Shown here piece by piece: positions 1 to 12,100 of a stretch of 64,000 bases of DNA. The position numbers were made by a program, and so were the translations under genes. The stretch covers positions 102,276,513 to 102,340,512 of the forward strand of contig CM051521.1 in the NCBI GenBank assembly GCA_028015205.1, written 5' to 3'. Origin of the DNA: Mytilisepta virgata. Its lineage: Eukaryota > Mollusca > Bivalvia > Mytilida > Mytilidae. The notes under the pieces are model-generated. The model saw nothing but the letters and a program-made list of their open reading frames with translations, had not been told where the DNA came from and did no database searches. Each line of letters starts with the position of its first letter. The stretch's first letter is position 1.

Positions 1-471
1 AGATCATGCCTTCTTCATTCTCAACAAAATTCATTTTAAACCTAAGCCCGGAATTTCGATAACTTCTAATATAGAAACAATGTTGCAATACGTTATGACC
101 AGAATTGATGAAAAGTAATAAACACATTTATTACCAAGGATATAGTGTTATGGGTATAACAGGTACTCCAAAAATGTAACCATTTTATACCCGTTTTCAG
201 TATCACTTTAATGCCAGTATTGATACCATTGCTTGTGAACGTTTCAAGTATCCGAGTTTTGTTTTTATTACTAGTAGTTTAAACAAGCTACATCATGTTT
301 AATTCTTGGTATGGGCATGATTATAATCATTATCAGTGTTGTTTATTATAAACACAATAACTTTTGTGGCTATTTTCAAAAGGAGAAGACATTATGACAT
401 TACAATTTCAAGGGTAATTGTAAAATTCATAAAATAATTCAAAATTATTTAATATTAAACATATATTTGAG

Positions 472-492
472 ATATATATATATATATATATA
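472..492. repeat. (TA)n microsatellite
   Basis: About ten TA units abutting the first SINE-like copy, plausibly its tail. Confidence 0.85.
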
Positions 493-780
493 TACGCCTA
501 AATACTAACCCAACACTGTTAAAATCAGATTTTAATACTGTCAAATTTCTGTCCGCCTATGGCGGGACTCGAACTCACACCGTTGAGACACTATGGCACC
601 TATTCGCCTAGCACCATGTCCAGCGCCCTAGACCACTCGGCCAAATCCGCTATAAAAATACAGCTTCAGTGGTCGAGGTGGATCTTGGGATGAACATGGT
701 ACATGTGTGTATGCGTGTGGCGATGGAATTGTATTACCTCTCTGGCATTTATTTGGCAGCAATCTGATTTAGCTATTTTT
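493..780 (-). mobile_element. tRNA-derived SINE-like repeat, copy 1
   Basis: About 288 bp nearly identical to 937-1226. On the minus strand, 552-651 reads like a leucine/serine-type tRNA: an A-box-like GGCCGAGTGGTC and a B-box-like GAGTTCGAGTCCC. The acceptor stem ends do not pair and the body is too long, so it is not a working tRNA gene. The TA-repeat at 472-492 sits at its 3' side, as tails of some SINEs do. Confidence 0.7.
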
Positions 781-936
781 TGATACATTATATGGGATGA
801 TAATGTTTTATTATCATACACTCACAGTAAATACAGTATTTAACTAATCGTCTTAATATTGTGACAACCATATAATGCATATATCCAGTGGATTTCCGAA
901 GTATTATCGGAGATACAGGCTAGTCCTAAATATTTA

Positions 937-1226
937 TATACGCCTATATACTAACCCAACACTGTTAAAATCAGATTTTAATACTGTCAAATTTCTGTCC
1001 GCCTATGGCGGGACTCGAACTCACACCGTTGAGACACTATGGCACCGATTCGCCTAGCACCATGTCCAGCGCCCAAGACCACTCGGCCTAATCCGCTCTA
1101 AATATATAGCTTCAGTGGTTGAGGTGAATCTTGGGATGAACATGGTACATGTGTGTATGCGTGTGGCGATGGAATTGTATTACCTCTCTGGCATTTATTT
1201 GGCAGCAATCTGATTTAGCTATTTTT
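937..1226 (-). mobile_element. tRNA-derived SINE-like repeat, copy 2
   Basis: Second direct copy of the 493-780 repeat with a few substitutions; the tRNA-like part is about 998-1097. The same orientation and close spacing (about 450 bp) suggest a local duplication or two insertions of one family. Another TA-rich tract follows at about 1229-1250. Confidence 0.7.
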
Positions 1227-1804
1227 ATAAATATATATATATATATATTTATTTGATATATTTACTGAAAATATTGGATGATTATGTTCGCCATTGTAAA
1301 AAGTACAATTTTCTTAAATATTTTAAAAACTTTATTTTCATTTAACCGAGTAACTAAACCCTCCAAACTCATAAAATAAATAAATTGTATTGAATTGTTT
1401 TATTTATTGTTCCACTAATAAAATCATTTCCCATGTCTTTAAAATGTTTAATTTTACATTGATTAAACCAATAATATTTAAACTTATATAATAAATAAAA
1501 TGAAAGAAAGAATATGGTAGATTCTTGACAAAATCTCTGCATACATTTGACATAATTTTAAGGAAGGAACAACGATTTCATTGCTGTTTTTCAAATCAAA
1601 GTCCCAGCAAGGCTATTCGCACAGAGAAAACGCGGCCCTCAAGCGACTACAAAATTAAGACACGACTCCAAACAACCGTTCAAGCGGTTAAATGTTGACG
1701 TGTGTACATTGTACATGCATAAATTATATATGCACATTACGTACCTTAATTCACAAAGCAAATTTCTTGTTTTAAAAATGAACCATTCGAATTGAAAGAT
1801 CCTC

Positions 1805-2010
1805 TTTCGTTCTTACAAATGGAGGCCTCGAGAGGTAGTTTGTCAACTGTGATATTTATCACTTATCATTGAGGTTGCGAGTTCGAAATCAGAAGAGGTG
1901 GTCTCGTCTCCGATGTTAGTAGGCAAAGATCACCTGTTTTGTGGTTCTCTCATGCTTCCTTCACAAATAATAACGGATTGTCAGGACACAGAGAAATCAA
2001 AAGGCCTGAA
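1805..2010 (+). mobile_element. possible tRNA-headed SINE fragment
   Basis: A B-box-like GCGAGTTCGAAATC at about 1876-1889, preceded by a weak A-box-like region (CTCGAGAGGTAG), gives a degraded tRNA look. No stems can be drawn confidently. Confidence 0.3.
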
Positions 2011-2790
2011 GGATATAAAACATTTCGACGCCGCAAATGTATAATAAATCAAACAGATACACTCAATAAAGTAAGGCCAAACGAATAAAGGTGCTAGGTT
2101 CTCAAGCACCGCCGCATCCGAAAAAACCTCCCGCGTCCGCGGTTTTTATCTTAGTAAAATCAGGAATTTTTTCAAGTCCGCTCCGGAAACGGTCGATACT
2201 TATTATTTCATACGTACGCTTGTAGAAATAAATAATTATTATAGTGCTCTAGCTTGCCCTAAACAAATGGAAGGGGTGGTCACCCTTGATGCCCTTAGAG
2301 TCCCATAAATGTACCCTTTCTTTTAGAACATGCTCTGAAAATCTCTGACTATGAAAACATAAAATTTATATTTAATTGTTGAAACTCAAAAAATAAATTA
2401 ATTTTGAGAAAAAAAATGTATTCTTCTTTTGAACAAAATGTGTTTCCCAAACATTTTTGTACATATAATTTTATGTAAAACCTTTGTAATTCTTTTATAA
2501 CTTGGGTTATATTTATCCAATCAGTAAAGAAAGACTCGTAACCTTGCAGACATCAAATGTGTATGATAGTTGATCAGGCAAACAGCAGTTAAAGAAAACC
2601 TGTGATGATATAAATCTCATACTTGATTCTTTTAGAAAAAATTTTGCTCTAACAATAACGTCAATTTTCCAGAAAAAAAGCCTCCCTCCCTCATCCATTT
2701 TTATTAAAAAAAGGTCACCTGAGAACCTAAGATTTTTTTTGCATGGCCTAATCAAACAAATGACACATATTAGAAACAGTTTAAGGGGAA

Positions 2791-2844
2791 AAAAATCATA
2801 TTTAAATCATATCATGTAAAAATCATATTTAAATCATATCATGT
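2791..2844. repeat. 27-bp perfect tandem duplication
   Basis: Two consecutive copies of a 27-bp AT-rich unit containing ATCATATTTAAATCATATC. Each unit also has internal palindromic TTTAAA. Confidence 0.9.
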
Positions 2845-4541
2845 TAAAATCTGAAATTTACTTATTTTTAGTTAAACCCGCCAATAAAGTAATAAAACTT
2901 TTAGTTCAGTGAAAAATAGCTAGAGAATATATTATTATCTCGCTTAGAACTCTTTCAGTCCTTAAGCAAAATAAAACGCTTTAACAGAAATAAAAATGCC
3001 AATATTGATACATGTATTTGTTTGAATAACTCTAAATGTTTAGAGAATGCCGTTGGGTTCTTTTAAATTTTGATATCCTTTAGCTTAAAGCATTCGGTTT
3101 GATACAAATGTAGTGGAGCTGCCAAGATGGCTTGTGTAACGGTAGGGTTTGGCAATAACCAATTACACAGGAAGTATGTTTATTGCGTCTGAATTTTATC
3201 CGAGTTCCTTTTACTCTACCGAGACGATACCATGTATATCCCAGAAGGCGACATCCCTTTATAATGAGTAAAGTATTGTTGAGAAAAGAACACGATTTAT
3301 AAATACCATATTAATGTTTTTCGGTAGATGAATTTGTAAATCTTTGAGTAAAAAGTGATATTTCAACTTTGGCAAAGTAGAACTTAAATAATTATCTGGA
3401 TTTTGGCTCCGAGATTTATGCCAACTGGATTCTGCTGTTCTTCACCATTTTGAAAACTGTCACGAGCTCCCCTGGTGAAAGTTAATCACCGAAAACCACA
3501 GAAATACGCATGGTACGCAACATTTAAAATAGAGTATGTGAATAACAAACTAGCCAATTAATAAATGTATAACGAGGCATGAATAATTGTCTTCAGTATT
3601 TGTCACGACAAACGTCAGATACCAATACAAAAAATTGCAACTTTTTAAAAAAAAAATAAATCTAATTTAAAAGCATAAAACAGAAGTTTGAGAAAATTGT
3701 CAGTCCTAACAGTGCTACAGGTTGTTTCTTTAGTTATTTATCTAAAAATGAACGTTAATGATGTGATGTTAATTCTAATTTCACGCGATAACCTTTCTGT
3801 ATGTATTCAGCAAAGACGATAAATTTAGAATGGCACTTCCGTAAGCAGCGGGTTGTACGGGCAATTAGACAGTACTGTTATACGGTTGCAATCGGAAGCA
3901 TTGTTGTGGAAACGCGAATGGAAGTAAATAAATGTCATTAAGTATAATGCCTTTCATTTAATTGTGTTAAACACTTAATTATAATAGTGGTAGCATGTGT
4001 CTTAAGAAATGCTATTATTTTTAGTTTTGATTTCAAATTTAACACAGATTTTTTTTATAGAGGAAACAGATTTATATAAGCCAAAAACTTATTTCCGAAT
4101 CCTATATTGATTGTTCAATTGTATTAAATATTATATGTACTTAATTATTGTATGCATTATTTAATTAATAAATAAGAATATGTTTAAACTAATTCGGTAG
4201 TAATGATGTCAAATATTTTCAAAATGCCCCGACCGTCTTATCCCGCGGACGGATAGCTTCGCTGTGTACTCAGCATATAAGGTAACTTCATTGTCCATCT
4301 TTTTCAATAAGCTTAAAACGTTTAATGTTGAAGAACACACCTTTGTGGAGTTTATAGGTATTATAAAGACTAATAATAAATAGAGCAACTCGACAATGTT
4401 TTCACCAAATTCACAAAATATGACTGGAAATATAGATCATAATATAATATTAAACTTACAATTATGAGAAAACATTGTTATGTAGAAACTGAGAAAAAAA
4501 CCGTTTTACGATACCTTTATGGCTCATTTTTAACGGTCGTA

Positions 4542-4940
4542 TTAAGGATGCTCGCTGGTCAGGTTTTGGTCTTTTTGTCAGATTTTCGGAATCCTCGGGT
4601 TTTATCCATTTCTTAAACATGAAAGTTTTTGCCCATGAACCCCCACTTTTTCTTTTATAATTCAATCATATATACCTTAAAATGGTATCTGACAAAATGT
4701 TATGAAATCCTTTTTATTTTTTCATACATCTTTGAGAGACTGAAGTTGTCAATGCAAAGACAATGAAAAGTCCAGAGAAAACCCATTTCCTGCAAATTTT
4801 CAAGGCCTTATAGCTCTAAAATGAGCACATGAACCTATATTTTTTTCTTGCTTATTTGTTTACTATTCATATGTTCTCTCAAACTAAAACACCTATTTCA
4901 AATCCTAATCATTTCCTATTAGACCAGCGATCATCCTTAA
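4542..4940 (-). mobile_element. 399-bp MITE with TTAA flanks, copy 1
   Basis: Starts TTAAGGATGCTCGCTGGTC and ends GACCAGCGATCATCCTTAA, so it has terminal inverted repeats of about 19 bp including TTAA at both ends. The whole 399 bp is an inverted copy of 27952-28350. There is no coding capacity. TTAA target-site use is known for piggyBac-type elements, which makes a piggyBac-derived MITE plausible, but TTAA could also be part of the repeat itself. Confidence 0.85.
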
Positions 4941-5717
4941 GCGTAAAATTTCGCTTCAAATTGCCCAAAGCAGCATTATTAAATCAATAAAGGAATAGAA
5001 TTTTGAATGACTTATCAAAGCTATAGTCTATCTGTCATATGTTTCATACCATGCCAAGTTTATTTATGTACAATAATGTGTGTGAAACTATTTCTAAAAC
5101 CTATACATGTAGTTAGAATTGAATATTAAACACATCTTTTTAAGAATAAAATTATGATTGACTTATTGAATATTGTTCATTTGGACATTGCATCTTACAT
5201 TTTTCCTGATCACGGAAAAGTGACGCTAAAACAGTTTTGACATTGGACTTATTTAACCTCCCAATCATCTACTTACGAAACTTTATTTGTGTTTTATTAA
5301 AAGTTTCGGTTACATTAGGATTTGAGCCAGCTGTAAACATTTTGGATTAATATTTAAGTTGGTTTTCCATATATTTTAGATTTAACACTGCTACTGAGGC
5401 AGTATAATTTGTTGAAACTTGCCTATACAATACATGGAATTTTATGGAACCCCGTAAATGCGTTATGTTCACACCTTTCTTTATATGCTGATATTTTAAT
5501 ATCATAATGATGATACTTTTTCATTATTTTCTATAGAATTAGGTACCAAAAAATGATTTTGGTATATTATGTAAATGATTCATAGATATTATGGTCGAAC
5601 AACACAATCAACTGACCTTTTCGAACGACTTCAACAATCAATTCATAATAAAAATCCTTGTTAATAACACCAATAATTTTAATTATACGGCCAATTTTGA
5701 CGAGATTCGTTGATTGA

Positions 5718-5770
5718 TTGATTGCTTATCGTGCAGTGGCAAATATTTCATGCTTCCCCAGGACGACTAA
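5718..5770 (+). repeat. short dispersed repeat shared with 49.7 kb
   Basis: Contains GCAGTGGCAAATATTTCATG after GATTGATTGATTG, also found at 49665-49720 (GATTCATTGATTG then the same core). It is a fragment of a dispersed family. Confidence 0.6.
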
Positions 5771-6162
5771 CCCCAAACCGAATTATTTACATTTTAAAAG
5801 GATTGACTAATATTTTTGTTAATCCTAAAAGAAATAAACTTAACATCATGGTGCACTTCCTATTCTTACTCTGACCAACCTATGGTCCCTTGATTTTTAG
5901 ATTGCCGCAAAAAAAAAAAAAAAAATAATAATAATAAAAAAGGATGCAAGAATGTTTATTTCACCATTCGCAATAGATAACCAACATACTAACATAAAAA
6001 CATTTATTGTTGCCGTAAAGCATGATACGCATTTTTTTCTTTCAAATTACATTTTTTTCATTTTTAACGATTTCTTCTTTTCCCATATACCATAATAATT
6101 AGGGTCTATGAAATCAAAATTATCCATCTAAATAGAAAAATAATATATAATACATAACTAGA

Positions 6163-7521
6163 AAAGGAGGAAAATAAATGGATATGGTGAGCTGTCAAAA
6201 GGGGCATAAAACGACTTAAATCATGAGCGAGCGTGTTTTATCTGGTCATTTTAGCACGGTTTTGTTCATATGCCGATTAAGTAAACACCATAAACCGAAA
6301 ACAAAATCATAAAAAAACAACAACCAAAGTAAAAGTAACTAGAGGCTCAGAGGGCTGAGCATGTATCGCTCACCTGGCATAAAAGCCATTTTTATTGATG
6401 TACCTCAAAGAGAGAAGTCACTTCTCCCTATCATTATGAAGTATGGTAAGCCTTGTAGGAAACAATTTTTTCTTCAAGGTCCTTCTTATGTAACTTACAG
6501 GTCAGCATTTGGCAGTTCTCCAGAAGATTTTTGCATGTTTTTTACATGGGGTCTTATGTTAACCTAAGTCCTCTTATAAGGCCATCAACCAATCAGAAAC
6601 AAGAATTGCCCATGGCGGCCATGGTTGTCGCCTGACCCGGACAAAATGGGGAAACTTATTGAAACCTCAAACAGATGCTTCCTGTCAAGTCTCGTTCCCT
6701 TTGGCCAAGCGGTTTCAAAGAGGATTATCAACCGATGAAAGACAAGAACTGCACATGTCGGCCATGTTTGTTGCCTGAACAGGACGAAATTAGGAAAGTT
6801 TGTAAAAAACCTACCAATTAGATGCTTTCTATCAAGTTTCATTCCATTTGGCCAAGTGACTTCAGAGGAGAAGATTTTTTTTATATCTGCCAATCAGAAA
6901 CAAGAACTACTCATGGTGGCCATATACGATCGGGACAAAAGGAGGAAACGTTATAAAGGATCTCCCATATATGCTTCCTATCAGGTTTCGTTCCATTTGG
7001 GCAAGCGATTTCAGATTCTTTTATTTTAGTCAATCAGAAACAAGAACTGCCAATGGTGACCATATATGTACTCCGATCGGGATGAAATAAAGACATTTCG
7101 TAAAGAACCTCCCAAAGAAGTTTCGTTCCATTTGGCCAAGCAGTTCCAGCCAATGAGAAACAAGAATTGCCTATGGTGGCCATGTTTGTTGTCCGATCGG
7201 GACGAAATGAGCACTCTTATATAAAGTACGTTTACTGTGCTAGGTCATGTCAAATGGAATTTATTTTTGTTAACATTTTATCAACGGACTCAGTCTTGCT
7301 CTGGGCTTCCAAGAGTGAACACCTCTTTATTTTTTCATGCTCGTGAACAAGGCCATGTTGGTCGAAATTTTGGGCAATTATTACTTTTTACTTTGGTTGT
7401 TTTTTTTATGATTTTCTATTTGGTTTTGTTCGGCTTTCTAGTATGTATTTTGTACATTTATGTCGTTTTATGCCAATTTTGACAGCTCACCATTTCCATT
7501 TAGTTTCCTCGTTTTCTATTG
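6163..7521. mobile_element. foldback-flanked repeat block
   Basis: The left arm (about 6163-6338) and right arm (about 7378-7521) are imperfect inverted repeats of about 140-175 bp. Shared blocks include GGTGAGCTGTCAAAA, GGCATAAAACGAC and AAAATCATAAAAAAA. Between them lie about five degenerate tandem units. The arms make this a foldback-like unit of about 1.36 kb. Confidence 0.65.
6339..7225 (-). repeat. Helitron-like repeat copy with internal tandem units
   Basis: The minus-strand end reads GCTCAGCCCTCTGAGC (hairpin), then CTCTAG followed by T, the terminus shared with the repeats at 19.5, 24.5 and 40.2 kb. Internal units of about 120-150 bp begin near 6594, 6740, 6892, 7036 and 7157 with AGAAACAAGAAC-type sequence and a GGCCATG core. 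The 5' end typical of the other copies is missing. Confidence 0.6.
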
Positions 7522-9118
7522 TCGTATGAGCTGTTACCCAACCTAGTTACTTCTTTTTTTATAATACATCACATCGTAGTTTGCTTGAAATAGCATGGAA
7601 ACTATACGTTAATCATACCCAATCAATACAATCACAAAAGATTTTTCAGAAGAATGACTTCTTAATATAAAAAGGCAAAATACCTACGCAAAAGGTCGAT
7701 ATCGAATTATTGCAGTGAAAACGGCGTGAAATGTGAATTGAATTAACAAACACGATCAAAGTGATTAAAACTTATCATTTCCAAGACGAATCATTTATTT
7801 CGATATATATCTTTATTCTGTCAAACCTTCGTAAGTATAATGGTATACAGACACAATATGACATAAATAACAACAAATATACACAGAAAACAAATCATTT
7901 CCAAGACGACTCATTAAAATTACTTTCTTTGACTCTATATTTGTTTTAGTGGCATGATAATGTAAATCTGCCCACTCTCCCCTATTCAATAAAGTAAATG
8001 TAAAATAGAATCAGACATTAATATTTGGTAAAAGTACGTAATAATTCTGTTATCTCAACAGTTTACACGTATCTTCCGAAAGAAAGCAGGTAATATAACC
8101 TATTATCGTCATAATTACAAAAATAATTTAAATGTTTCCATTAAGATTGGCAATAAGATTCGTTTTCTATGTTTCACACTAGGATTAAAATGATTATTGA
8201 CATGAAAATAAAAGCAATTCAAGTTTTTAAAATATCATGCAATTATTTATAGCATGACTGATAGCACAATGAAAGTCTTAAAAATGTATAAAGCAAGATT
8301 CTTTATCAGAAATGATGAGAGTTAAAATTATCTGTAAAATTGATTATAATTTAAAAACAAATATCTAATCTTATACGAATTTCAAAATCCATGATAGCAT
8401 AGATGATAATGAACTATTTGGGACAAGGTCGCAAAATATGAAATTCTGAAGTTTTCATGTACACGGATCAGATGATGTCTATACAATTTATTTTTCACGA
8501 ATGTAATTACAGGTTTACTTAGATATCAAATTTTGTACGCAAGAAAGGCATTTCAGGATTAACTTTTATCAGTCGCCAAAACTTTGAAAAGCAACACTCT
8601 AAGCCCAAAATTCAAGGTTAAATTTTTTACTAAAATAAGACACACGCGTGATGAAATCTTCCAAAGAAAAACACAGTATGTCATAAATTATTTCTTAAAT
8701 AAGCTAAACACTGCACGAGTAAGTTGAATACTTACTCTATTTTTTTTATTCATAGTCAATACCAGCTAGTGCCTCTTGGGGAAGGACCTGCAGCCAAAAA
8801 CAATAGATAATACATAAATATGTAAATACATAATAATTAATAGTTAAAAACAGTAAAATTATGATTATATCACACTTGAATCTATTTACAAAACACCAAA
8901 CATACATGTATACTTCTCCAGTAAACAGTAACTATGAAAAATGTGACGAACACCTGTTCAGAATATTTTCTTATCTAAAACTAAATAATATTATCCTTTG
9001 GGCATAACAATTTTGAAAAATTTTTAAGATCCGGGTTTAAAGCTGCAGGAATTGATTACTCAAAGAAGGTATTCTATTTTCCACACCCGTCCAACATTCA
9101 CCATACTATAAGCCTGAT

Positions 9119-9134
9119 ATGCACTACATCACAG
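9119..9134 (+). CDS. exon 1 candidate: start codon and signal peptide N-terminus
   Basis: Inferred start exon. ATG at 9119 encodes M-H-Y-I-T plus the first base of a Gly codon, followed by donor CAG/GTATGG at 9135. Its phase (1) matches exon 2, which opens with two bases of a split codon. The join makes a textbook signal peptide: short N-region, hydrophobic run T-L-T-I-L-S-V-I-F-S-V-F-A, then Q-D-F. There is no ATG in frame between the exon 2 acceptor and the upstream stop at 9186, so the start must lie in an earlier exon. The implied intron is only 88 bp, short for this gene, and another upstream first exon is possible. Confidence 0.5.
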
Positions 9135-12100
9135 GTATGGAATCTTGAATATCTTGTCAGGTTCATTTTCTAATATCTAAACGTTTAAATAGCACATTAT
9201 TATTATTATTGTTGTATTGCAGGTACTTTGACAATACTGTCCGTGATATTTTCTGTTTTTGCACAAGACTTTACAACGTTTGAGCTGAATGCTACAAATA
9301 CAGGAATAAATTTGGGTGCTATTTTCTGTCCGCTTCTTGATAACGGAGTTAACATCACATGCTATTTGGATTTTGGTGAAGACACAGATGTAGGCACAAT
9401 ATGGCTAGAATCAGATTATGCAAATACACAATGCACAAATTTCAGTTATACGTCAGCAGGATATAAAAATGTAACGGCATATTGTGTTGGGGACTCGATA
9501 TGTGATAATGATACCCAGCTCGTTTATATTGGTGTCGCGATCAAACATTTAATTGTGGAAGACATAAATGAAAACATTTTCATACCTATGACTACAGCAG
9601 AGAACAAAACAATTCAAGTTTCATATGATGAAGGTACGGATGTAAAGATCAACGCTACTCTGATCGACAACGGTAACAACTTGTACTACTCCTCTGCTCC
9701 GTCCTCGAATTTGACTCAAACATTTGATGTACTTGGGGTAAGTTTGCCTGGTTTAGGTCAACACGCAGTAGAGGTTGTGGTATGGAACGAATTATCCAGC
9801 TTTAAGCGTTATTTAGTCTTTGCTGTAGCAGACGTGATAGAGGGATATTTGGCCACATTGAACGTATCCGACCCTTACGTAATCCATATTGATGACGCAA
9901 TCACATTTAGTATAACTACGACAGGAGGGTCAGATATAATATACTCTACAGAAATAGGTGAGACTGCCTATCTTGAAAAAACAACAGGTTATGTTAACTC
10001 GTATGAATACACACATACCTTTAATGAGACTGGGACATTTTACACAGCTTTATCGGCCTCTAACTATGTCAGTGTGTTTGAAAATACAACCACGATAACA
10101 GTAAATTATCGAGTAAATAATGTAAATGCTACTGCCCCACCATATGAAGTTTTTCCGACTGTTACATTTAGCTTTGGAATGGATTTGGATGCTTTTACGC
10201 CAATGGGAAACTTAAAAGTAGATATATACGTTGACGGTTCAGTTCTGAAAAGTGCTTTTAATTTGTCTACATTAACACCAGGAGAAATAATAACTGACCC
10301 AAATACCATGACAACTGGTGCACATTCCGTTTTTGTGTCGATTTATTCGGAAACATCGTCAATGAATTTTTCATTTCCAGTTACAGTAGAAAAAACAATA
10401 CAGAACCTTGAATTCTTACACCCCGCAGAAGCAAAGTTATCCGATGCACAAACAATAGGCGTAAGACTTCAAAATAACATTGATGGTCCCTTATACAATA
10501 TGACATGTGTGTTTAACATCAGTGGAATCACCTACACAGAAGTGTTTAATCTAATCGACACAAACGTCAATGGAACAGCAGCTATAACATACCCCGATAC
10601 CGGTACTATACCAATAACTGTTAATTGTTCAAATCAGATAAGTCATTTGCAATTGACAGGTTCTGTCAATGTCACGTCTGATTGTTTTGAAAGTGGTATA
10701 TTATTCAGTGACACCTACAAAAATGAAGAAACGCCGTTATCGCTGCTAATAACCAATGATAACACGGTAAGATAACGTAAATATGCCAGTGCAAGAAGAG
10801 CACACATGTTAAAAAATATAATAAAATCCTGTGGTGGCTCAGTACTCATGAAACTAAGGCAAAACATACAAAATTTTTGCTAATTTAGCTGAAACAATGA
10901 CAATATATATAATTTCTTTACCAAAGGCCAAATTGTCATTTCACGGATAAGGTATTTGATATTTATTACAGAAAGCTTTAGTGAAACATATGTAGATGTC
11001 CTTCCTGTCACCAATTAAGTCCGTGAATTTTCTAAATGCCAGCATAATTAGTTTAATATAAGGATAGAACTTAAGGGAATACGATACATTAAGTAAGAAT
11101 CTACCATTGACATTTCATGAAATTTGGACATAAGTGTCTCCTTGAAATACAAAAAGAAAAAAAGTACCTTCATGATACAACTTTCGAGTTATATTGCTAG
11201 TACTTTAATATTTTGATTAGATATTGCACTATTTTAATTGCATTTTCGAGTCGTTCACAACACCTTTTATAACTTTGCAAGAAAACAAAATTTTTGTCTC
11301 GATTTTTTGTGGGTTATCTCTACATTTTCGAACACAATATAAACAAAATACGAATTTCAGTAACTTTGTATGAGTATAGAAAAAAACTCACATTTTTCTT
11401 AAATTAATATAATTATATTGAAGTAATAGGCATCTGTTTGCAAAAGAATAAAAGTAGGGTCCATGTGCTTATTACAGAGATATTTAATGAAAACCTAAAC
11501 TTTTAGGATATCATAAAGGGCTTTCTTGAGTGATACTACGGCGTCGCAATGACTATCTCTTGGTGACGTCATATCCCCTTAAGATGCGTCTTCCATTTTA
11601 CAGAAGCGATAAGACAGCAGGAACGTGCATAAGATCATTATATAAAACAAGACAAAATATCTAGTCCTATTTTTTAAAAAGAACCTTCGTATCAGCCAAT
11701 AAAAAGGAAAAATACACCTAAGGAGCAAACCAAAAAATGCAATCCATTAAACAGACAAACCCGGGAAGACAAATGAACACCCACAAGCACAACAGATAAC
11801 AAAAAACACTGAAAACTAAAAAATAATAACACGAATTTCTATAAGAACCAGAGGTGAACTCAGGTGCTCCGGAAGGGTAAGCAGTTCCTGCTTCGTATAC
11901 GGCACCGTTGTGAAGTTCAACAAAGTCAATCTGTTGGTATTCACAAATCGGTGGAGGTACGTGAAATGTTACGACAGTGGGAATAGGTCCAACATTATCT
12001 TAGATATTAGAACACTAACGGTCAATCAATTCGTGATGACGACCGTAATGTTTTCAAAGTGGTGGCATTAACTTATCCCTGATAAAACTCTGGTTAAGCA

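Larger units (their letters stand above)
1..9118. other. upstream non-coding DNA
   Basis: No convincing exon, promoter or RNA gene. The reading frames here are short and low-complexity. Recognisable content is listed separately: two SINE-like copies, a 399-bp MITE, a small tandem duplication and an inverted-repeat-flanked block. 2011-4541 and 7522-9118 hold nothing I can name. The promoter and 5' UTR of the polycystin gene presumably lie in 7500-9118 but no clear core motif marks them. Confidence 0.6.

Noticed and set aside
552..651. tRNA gene on the minus strand
   Set aside because: A- and B-box-like words are present, but the acceptor ends do not pair and the body is too long; a near-identical copy lies 450 bp away in the same larger repeat.
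7237..7482. 81-codon hydrophobic ORF
   Set aside because: Lies inside the right arm of the foldback element; its hydrophobic tail is T-rich repeat sequence.
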